Assembly (NCBI RefSeq): GCF_947179165.1
Contig: NC_077240.1
Span: 77,450,001-77,514,000, forward strand
DNA length: 64,000 bases
Direction of reading: 5' to 3'
Source of the DNA: Solanum dulcamara
Taxonomy: Eukaryota; Streptophyta; Magnoliopsida; Solanales; Solanaceae
Below the pieces are notes generated by a model that saw only the letters and a list, made by a program, of their open reading frames with translations, was not told the DNA's origin and did not search any database. Both the position numbers and the translations under genes were made by a program. Position 1 is the first letter of the stretch. The number at the start of each line of letters is the position of its first letter. Positions 56,470-64,000 of this stretch are shown one piece after another.

Positions 56470-57136
56470 GGACTTTGCTTTTGAATTTCTTTAGCAAGCC
56501 AACCATTGTACTTTCATTTTCGATTTTACCTCTAATAAATGTATCTTATCATATATTGCATGATGATGTCATGATATTCAAAGTATATATATTTATGTAT
56601 CCTCCTCCTCTCTCTATATATGCAATACTCTTTTGTTCTTGTCTGAAGACTAAAGTTGTCTCCATCTACACATTTGAAACTATCTTTTATGACTAGTACG
56701 TGCAATTTAGATAGTGAGTTTGATATAATTAGTCTCTCTCTCTATGTGATTATATTTTATGTCTAGTGAAATTATATTCGATAATTCTACAAATTAAGTA
56801 TTTGATTGAGATATCAAGAGCCTATACTTTTATTTGTTTGCTAGTATAGATGATTGTCGAAAAGAAGTCCATATTTGCTGCAATCTCACATGTTCTCTAC
56901 CGTTGTTGGCGCACAACATTATTTTGTCACTCTCAATGAAGACAAAATGTGACAACGATCTAAAATTATTTGGCCACTTCCCTTCTTTATTATTGAATAA
57001 TGGGAAAAGCTCTCATATATCTTCAACTTTGTCATTTAGAGCTGATATACCATATTTTAAAAGTGGCTTATATATATCTCTAGTATTATACAAATGACTT
57101 ATATATACTTTTATCATTACAAAAATAGCTCACAAA
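56470..57136. other. 3' flank of the P450 gene and repeat flank
   Basis: No gene. From about 57000 it repeats phrases such as GCTTATATATATCTCTAGTA and ATTACAAAAATAGCTCACA. The latter recurs at 63062-63080, suggesting that a dispersed repeat was split by later insertions. Confidence 0.4.
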
Positions 57137-57139
57137 TAC

Positions 57140-59372
57140 CACTACAAGAAATATACTGTATTGTGGCGCCATATGTCGCTATAAAATGCTCCACAGTCAC
57201 CGCTAAAGGTATATAGCAGCGACAATTGCTCCGTTCGTAGTAGTTCCATCACTAAAGGTTATTTGTGACGATTCAATAATGTCGCCACAATAAAAAATCA
57301 TCTGTGGCGATATAATTCGTCACAATATATTAACAAATATGCCACAAAAAATAATAATTTACAACACAAATATTTGAAAAGTCGCTCCTAAAATAAGACC
57401 TTTAGTGGCGACATAGGTGTCACAAAAACTTATAAGCCAACTGTGGCAACTTTTATGTCGCCACTAAATATTGTTACTTTAGTGGCGACAAAGTAGCCAC
57501 AAAAACCTATAAACTAACTGTGGCAACTTTAATGTCGCTAATAAATATTGATATTAGTAGCGTCTCCTATCGCTGCAAAAAAGTATAAACTATTAGCATC
57601 AACTTTTATGTCGCTGCTACATAATCAATAGTAGCGACTTTTTTTATGAGTTGCTGCTACACTTAATTAATTAATAACGACTTCTTCCATCGCAAAATCC
57701 AATAAATATCAGTGGCAACTTTTATATTATTGCAAAAGGTAATATTCATCTTGTTACTAAAGAACAATATTTAGTGTTTTAAAATTAAATTCTCTAAAAC
57801 TAGTATATAGATATTAAAAACATCTAATAGTATTTCACAAAATTAGAACAAAAGCATTTCTGAGTCAAATATTATAAATACTTCCGGTACTAGAAATTCA
57901 ACTACATATTAGCTAGTACATCATTTATCATTGTATCGATATACATATGATAACAAGAAAAAATTTCGTGTATGCATATACATATGATCGAAAAGCAAAA
58001 ACTTTCATTGCACACTTCTTGATTGGGCCCCATTAACTAAGAACCTTGTCCCTGAAAATAGAAAAACACACAATCAATTTCTTAATCGAATAATCCAATC
58101 AAATGACTTGAATGAAATTGGTACTTCAAAGTTATTTTCAGGGGACGAGACAATTCCTATACCAAGTTTGACGATGATGTGGTCGAGCAAACTCAATTGG
58201 GGACACAGATCAGTACAATATCCATAGATATTAATGAAGAGAAATCCAGCAAAACCAACACCAAAAAAATTGGGCAAACACAAAAAACTTCCAACAATCT
58301 CCACCTAAACCAAGAGAAGCTTTCCCAAAAGTTTCCTCTAGATAAAGATTCGTCATAATTAAGTACTAAATAAAGATGAAGGTGGATTACAAACTCGAGG
58401 AGTATAATAGAAATGTTTAATTCTAGTACTAAACATTATTGTAAAGCAATTCATTTTTGGATAATTTATGTATGTATCTACTATCTGTTCCAATACTTCA
58501 GACTTTTTAAGTTGTTCCAGGGAAGATTAAAGAGTCAAGTATGAAAATGATGAGGTTGTTGATAGCTTATCATAAGCCTTCACGAGTTTCCAGTCAGTAG
58601 ATGAACTTGCAGATGCCTTTGGAGATATAACAGAAAGGGTCAATCTTTCACCAAGAGGGGGATCCTCTTACAATGGAGGAATGGAACCATCGAGGGGTAG
58701 AAATCAAAAGAATACATGACACTAAACATGAAAGCTCAAGTCCATAACAGATCCGCTAATAAAATTCATGGATTCACTTACTGTTGATAAAAAAGTAGTT
58801 CTTGTTGGCCATAAGCCTTAGCTTTGTTGGATTCGGCATCTCTAAAGCCATGGAAAGCTTTACAGAAAATATTTCAGTTGTTGTATTTATCTAATAACTA
58901 GTCCAACTTTCAATGTAACTATTTTCTACACTAAGGTAACAATTTATTATATTCCAAAGGAGCAAGAGAAAGTACCTATTGTATTCTAGTCATAATAGCA
59001 GCCATTTGTTCTTGGAACATCTTGTCTACTTCGCCTTTCATGTGTTCACGCTACTCTTCCAATTTTTTCTGCAAATCTTCTTTCATATTCTTTTTTAAAT
59101 CAGCAGTCATTTGTTTACGTTCTTCTTGTAACTTTCGATCCATATCAGCTTGCATCTCTTGACGAATACTTTCCATCATCGAAGATATACGTGCCTCTAT
59201 GTCTGCCTAATGTAGCTGAGTCTTTTTAGGAGGCTTCTTTCCATATCCTTTTCCCCGTACATAGCCTGATCTCTCATCGAGAACCGATGATAAAATCTCA
59301 TCCCTAGTCATGGGATGCTCGATCTCTTCAGATTGTTGTTCAACAATAAGTTGTTGAAGCTGACCCTACAAT
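57140..59372 (-). mobile_element. CACTA (En/Spm-like) transposon, one end seen
   Basis: The left end CACTACAAGAAA (57140-57151) is the standard CACTA terminal motif, preceded by TAC (57137-57139) as a possible 3-bp duplication. 57155-57740 is filled with short subterminal repeats in both orientations (TTTAGTGGCGACA, TGTCGCCACTA, CTGTGGCAACTTT), as in this superfamily. A transposase remnant lies at 58982-59372 on the minus strand. I did not find the opposite TTCTTGTAGTG end, so the element is truncated or its right end is mutated. Confidence 0.75.
58982..59372 (-). pseudogene. CACTA transposase C-terminal part, broken
   Basis: The minus strand reads HPMTRDEILSSVLDERSGYV, then RGKGYGKKPPKK, then a highly charged coiled-coil-like stretch (MQADMDRKLQEERKQ, KKLEE). 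This is the end of plant CACTA transposases of the Ptta/En/Spm family. Two in-frame TAG stops (after KKTQLH and after KKLEE) and the absence of the catalytic upstream part show it is dead. Confidence 0.75.
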
Positions 59373-60634
59373 AATATGTAATTATTTCACCAAAACATAA
59401 CGTACATATTGAAAGTAACTTTGGACTTTCTTTGGTCTAGTTTTTGGTCTTCTTTCATTGCAAACATGTATTCCAAGAAGCAAACTTCCCTGCGTATACA
59501 TTGTCCAAATACAGTCATATGCTTGAACATACTCAATATTTCTATAATTTTCAGCAACTACCACAAGAAACTAAGGGCTACATCAAGTCGGACAAGCTAG
59601 GGATGGCAAGTTTTAGAAGAAGAAAACTAAAAAGGATCAAACAACCTCCTTGAACTCTTCTTACAACTTTAGTGTTCTAACTTCTTCTTCTTCAATTTGG
59701 ATGTCTCTATTTCATAGCTATATCTACTTTAAAGATTTAATAGATAGGACCTTTGTAAATGGGAGAGTCTCCCTCGATTATAGCTTTCCTAGACTCAACA
59801 ACTTATCATTAGAGATAAGGACTAGAGTAGGTATTTCTTCTTTGTTTCTGCTGTGCGGGTACATTGCAGACCTGCAACACTTGATCCAGCACTTAGAATT
59901 CCTCTCTTGTTTGCTTCCATTGTACAGGTACATTAAAGTGTTGGAGCACTTAATGACTTTGTTGTGGAATTGCAGCATATATCTAGAACATGCAGGTTGA
60001 TTTAGCATGGTGCAATGGAGTGGATTACTACATCAACATCTAAGTTTACTGCAGAGCTGCAACATCCAACAACAAATACCTCAACTACACAACCATCTAC
60101 ACATCTACAATACAACCATCCTTGGAACCTTCAGCATCCAACAACCTGCAACACCTTACAACAGTCATCCTCATCTTCACCTTCAGAACCTGCAGAAACA
60201 TGGGGCAGAAACTGCAGCTGCAGTTAAGTCCTCAATGGTGTTCATATACATAGACAAAGCAACTTTACAGCTGATGTTTTGACCAAACACAGCCACAAAT
60301 CCAAAGAAGAAAAATTACATATTGAAGTAGACAAGGTGAAAATGACTATCTTGAGAAGAAGTTGTCTCCAACCTATAGAGTTCTTTATATGCTTGGTCAC
60401 ACACAAGCAAAGATACATTTTGAGCTTTTTGCACATGTTTATGTTCTCTGTTTACTTCTTAATAGTTTGGGACATTAGTCGAACGACCTTAACCAATTAG
60501 TCGACTTATGTTCCACCTAAGATGTATACTTATTCTTTTTCAACTTAGCTATGTCTTGGTTAGGTTATAGCTTATTTGAATAGGAATAGGTAGTCTCTTT
60601 CTATTCTCATTAATGTAAGGGGAGAGTCTCCCTC
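59373..60634 (+). pseudogene. Decayed retroelement DNA with an RNase H-like scrap
   Basis: Low-complexity Gln/Thr/Pro-coding DNA at 60040-60230 precedes a stretch reading HIHRQSNFTADVLTKHSHKS at 60244-60303, which resembles the last helix of plant RNase H domains in LINEs (H.YRE.N..AD.LAKHSH). The pieces 60580-60634 and 62802-62880 look like one LTR or 3' region split by the solo LTR (GGGAGAGTCTCCCTC at 59761 and 60619 is repeated). Nothing intact. Confidence 0.35.
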
Positions 60635-60639
60635 ATTTA

Positions 60640-62796
60640 TGTAACAACCCCTAAAATGTTGTATGTCGGTATTTCAATTCTCGATGAAAATAATACAGCT
60701 TCTATATTTTGGGCATAACTTTTCATAGGTTGGTCCAAATTAGGTGATTCAAATTTCTGGGTAATCATAACATCCCTACCTACAACTTTCATGAAGAACA
60801 TAACTTCAAATTCGGAGTATAAGTAGGTCGAATAAATTAATCATTGCAAGATATAGTGTTGTGATGGAATTGAGTATTGATAGAAGAAAATTCATATATC
60901 ACTGTATGTTGCTCCAAATTGGTTGATTCTTGAACGATATGAAACTAGACTTCCATATCTACAATTCGTATGAAGTAACCAAATCCTAATAAGGAATTTA
61001 TCTTATTCAAACGTAGCTTCGAAAAAGAGTATTGTGTTAAAAAAGAACTCATCTTACCTACCATGGAAACATCTAGATACATTTGACATCATGCATGACA
61101 TAAATTGTCCTCCATTTAACATCATCCATGACATCAATATATTCCATTAAATTTTCAGATTTTGCTTTATATTTATTTTATTTATTGTTAGGTCCCTCTT
61201 TCCCACATATAAATACCCACCTTATTTCCTCATTTTATTCATCAAGCTTTCTTAAGCATTTCTTCTCTCTATATACTTCTTCTCAAATATAGTTTTAGTT
61301 TTAGTAGTATAAAAATACTACTCCGGTTATTCTTATACTCCGGGTAGTACACAAAACGCTCCGGCGAGAAGAAAAGGCTAGGGGTCCAAGAGTGTTCAAA
61401 TTCGGAGTAAACCTTCGGATTTAAGGTATGTAAGGCTTTCATAGCATTGGATTGAGTTCGTCCATGCGCCCAATATTTAAATTTATTATAATTGAGTTAT
61501 AGTTGAGTTTTATCTAAATCTTGAAATCTAGATGAATTAATTCTTCTTCTATTGAGTTTGATATATTTATGCATTAATACTATTATTATTGTTATCTCTC
61601 ATATTATTGGAATTATTGTTCATGGATACTTTCCCATGAATTCTAATTAATTTGATGTTCATGAATATTTTTAGATATGTTTTGAGTAAAGATGTTGGCT
61701 TTTTATTATTTTCATTGATAAAAAGAAAGTTATATGAATTAATACTATATATGTATTTTATTGAGTTTTAAAAGAGCATAAGAGTTGAGTTTGAATGAAT
61801 TTGAGCAAATGATATTTTGAGCAAGATGTTTTGATGAGATGTAAATGATGTTTTTTGGAAGTATAATGATTGATGAACATGAAATGAGATGAGTTTGATG
61901 ATTTAAATTAAAGTCCAATGAGACTAGATGATGAGTTTAATATGAGCACATATTTTGGGAGTAGTATTGAGCACCGAGTCGGGTAAGAGTTTAATTGACT
62001 CAAACCCCAGAACTACGTAGCCAGCGTAGGATGGAGGCTATGCCTCTTAAGTCCCAAAAAAAGGACTTTGATGAGTGGATCCAAGATGGTGATGTCCTTT
62101 ACCCTGGCAAGGTATTGGATGGATGTGGCAACGACATCGCTTCGTTGTATCATCGCTAGCTCATAAGTGATGGTTGTCGGTTAGAAAAACTCCCAACTGA
62201 GTAAGCATTGCTTATTACTATTATTTTTATTATTATATTTTAAACTTGCATTACATATTCATGTTGAGATGATGTTGAGTTCTGAGCTGAGTTTTATTGA
62301 GAGGAGTATCTTGATATCTGTCCTTACCTTCCTGCCATTTTACATACTCGCACATTCCACGTACTGACGTCATTCGACCTGCATCGTTTTATGATGCAGA
62401 TACAGGTGTTAGAGATCCTCAACAGGCGCATCGTTGAAGATCATTTCTTTTCAGCTATTTGGTAAGTCCTTCTTGTATTCGAAGGAACTCTTTATCCTTT
62501 TATTATTGTTGAGTGTGATGTTTCTTTTGAGGTAGCCATGGACATGTCATTGACACCATCTAAGAGTATTAGAGGCTTCATAGACAGAGTCTGATGATGT
62601 AATCAGAGTAGTTCTCCTTAGAAACTAATTCTTCTAATAATTATCTATTTTTCCTTTGATTATGACAAGCCCACATTAGTATTCTTAAGTCTTCCGCTGA
62701 TGAATAAATAAGAAATGAGACCAAGTGGTTCGCTCAGAAGTCAGAAATGGTTTCTGAGTGTCGGCCACGCCTAGGATACCCTCTCGGGGCGTGACA
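60640..62796 (+). mobile_element. Solo LTR, group 3, target duplication ATTTA
   Basis: Starts TGTAACAACCCC and ends TCGGGGCGTGACA, with perfect ATTTA at 60635-60639 and 62797-62801. It is 2157 bp long. TATA box TATAAATA at 61208-61215, AAG/GTATGTAAGG with GT at 61436, and the hairpin GCATCGTTTTATGATGCAG with AG at 62398-62399. It is related to 6169-8504 and to the fragment 15718-16313. Confidence 0.92.
61208..61215 (+). promoter_or_regulatory. TATA box of a group 3 LTR
   Basis: TATAAATACCCACC is the same in both group 3 solo LTRs (6737 and 61208), at about 570 bp from the LTR start, so it is a conserved core promoter. Confidence 0.6.
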
Positions 62797-62801
62797 ATTT
62801 A

Positions 62802-63099
62802 TGTAGTCTTAGAATTATTGTAACGAGAGGAGTCCTCTATTAAGTGCACAGTCTAAGTTTGCTCCTTTGTTGTAATTGGGGATAAGTCGGTGACCTTAGT
62901 AGGCTACTCGACTTATAAACCATCTTAGTTTCAGGGCAAGGTCCGTTTTCCATAAAAAAAAATTAGTAACTTGTAGTAGATCAAAAAGATAATAAGGTAA
63001 TGACTTTAGGAAATTACATGAATTTGTTGGGATTGTGGATCCAACCATACACCTTCTATTGTTACAAAAATAGCTCACATATACTTTTTCATCTCAAGG
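62802..63099. other. Flank of the solo LTR, unassigned
   Basis: 62802-62880 continues the retroelement interrupted at 60634. 63062-63085 repeats the ACAAAAATAGCTCACATATA phrase seen at 57117. No gene. Confidence 0.35.
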
Positions 63100-63511
63100 A
63101 AGTGAATTTTTTTTTAAAAAAAATCATGTATAGGGTTATGTATTTTGTTTTTGAGAAAGTAAAAAAATAAACATATATATATATATAATCTTTTTCACGC
63201 ATAAATTATTTTTTGACTTCTTTGATTATCATTATTTGAGTTTTTAATTCTTATTTTATTTTTATTTTTTCATTCTTTGGTGTAAAAGAAACAACTCACT
63301 AAAGAGGACACTAAAGACTACAATATTTATCTTGGTGTATAACTCTCTTTGTGTTCTTATTCTTTTGGATTGTATTTTGTGGGATGATCTAAATGAGGGC
63401 AAAATACCCTCTATTTATAGGAAACTAGAAACGTATAAAATTCGCGTAAAATCCGCGTATTGCACCTCTGTTTTTTACTACGCGTTCAAAACGCATTTTG
63501 ACTATCTTACA
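63100..63511 (-). repeat. Ty1/copia 3' LTR
   Basis: On the minus strand the LTR starts TGTAAGATAGTC at 63511, right after a purine tract, and has a TATA box (CTATAAATAGAGGG near 63423-63410). The distal end is not certain. I place it near 63100 from the change to simple A/T tracts. Confidence 0.6.
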
Positions 63512-63526
63512 TTCTCCCACTTGAAG
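63512..63526 (-). other. Polypurine tract, copia element
   Basis: The minus strand reads CTTCAAGTGGGAGAA directly before the LTR start, the usual copia layout. Confidence 0.7.
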
Positions 63527-63611
63527 ATTTAATTGAGAATAAATTAAGTCTTCACACCATCCTTTCTACCCAATTACTGCAATATTACATTTCTGCTAGG
63601 CCAATAGAAGA

Positions 63612-64000
63612 TCAACACCATTTAAACTTGTTACTGTTGATCGACTTCGTAAACATATCTGCTAGGTTGTCATTAGTGTGAATTTTCTGAATATCCACAC
63701 TTCCTTCTTCCACCTTCTCACAAACAAAGTGATACTGAACTCGTATGTGCTTTGTCCTTGAAAAAAATACTGGATTCTTTGAAAGATGCAAAGCGCTCTT
63801 ACTATCACAAAACAGAGCAACCTTCTCTTGTTTCTGCCCGAGCTCCTCTAGTAACATCTACATCCATATTGCCTCTTTCCTAGCTTGTGTAGCTACTACA
63901 TATTCTGCTTCCATCGTAGATGTATCCATGATAAATTTCAGTTTTGAAACCCAGCTTACAGCTCCTCCAGCAAGAGTAAACACATAACCTATGGTGAACT
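63612..64000 (-). pseudogene. Ty1/copia RNase H end, runs off the window
   Basis: The minus strand reads SWVSKLKFIMDTSTMEAEYV, EAIWM, a TAG stop, then LLEELG, CDSKSALHLSKNP, RTKHIRVQYHFV, IHTNDNLADMFTKSI, which is the C-terminal RNase H domain of plant copia polyproteins with the E (MEAEY) and D (CDSKSA) active-site residues kept. The stop at about 63857 breaks the frame. RT, integrase and the 5' LTR would lie to the right, outside the window. Confidence 0.85.

Noticed and set aside
59650..60500. Several short plus-strand frames as a small host gene
   Set aside because: Low-complexity Gln/Thr/Pro coding, stops between pieces, and similarity to retroelement RNase H ends.
1..64000. A new multi-gene defence or biosynthetic system
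   Set aside because: Apart from the P450, every recognisable coding segment is a broken retroelement or transposon part. No cluster of co-oriented host genes exists here.

Overview
This is nuclear DNA from a flowering plant, very probably a nightshade (Solanaceae). The basis is one intron-containing cytochrome P450 gene of the CYP71D type, closest in my memory to solanaceous sesquiterpene hydroxylases, together with Solanaceae-type SINEs, MITEs and Ty3/gypsy chromoviruses. Species (Solanum, Capsicum, Nicotiana) cannot be settled by reading. The window looks like repeat-dense, heterochromatin-like DNA with a gene at one edge.

Layout. 1-9995: element A, a minus-strand Tekay/Del-type chromovirus. 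Its gag-pol is broken and lacks most of the integrase, and its 5' LTR is split by a solo LTR at 6169-8504. 9996-14713: unidentified host-like DNA, then a Harbinger-like MITE that carries a SINE, which is itself split by a solo LTR (10417-13668), then a decayed LINE. 14719-36411: a deep nest of minus-strand LTR remnants containing a plus-strand solo LTR (17144-29015), which contains element B (about 19087-27695), plus another solo LTR (30572-33876). 36412-39373: decayed gypsy fragment, an acidic-tail reading frame, a hAT-like MITE and an old LTR piece. 39374-50821: a truncated LTR fused by deletion to element C, a minus-strand relative of A and B. 50822-54334: small inverted-repeat elements, a SINE and AT-rich DNA. 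54397-56443: the P450 gene, two exons and 495 codons, apparently intact. 57140-59372: one-ended CACTA transposon with a transposase C-terminal remnant. 59373-62796: decayed retroelement pieces and a solo LTR (60640-62796). 63100-64000: minus-strand Ty1/copia 3' end.

The LTRs fall into three related groups. Group 2 (about 2.45 kb) belongs to A, B and C. Group 1 (about 3.25 kb) and group 3 (2.2-2.3 kb) occur here only as solo LTRs or fragments. Element ends were set from TG...CA termini, tRNA-Met type primer binding sites, polypurine tracts and 5-bp target duplications. No retroelement here has an intact coding frame; the only gene I regard as functional is the P450.

No new defence or metabolic system is visible. 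The most interesting non-routine signals are inside the LTRs: a conserved strong 5' splice site with a hairpin-buried 3' splice site bounding length-variable DNA in all three LTR groups, and an array of CpG-rich palindromes just upstream of the LTR TATA region. Several deletions with microhomology and a probable gene-conversion tract are also readable.
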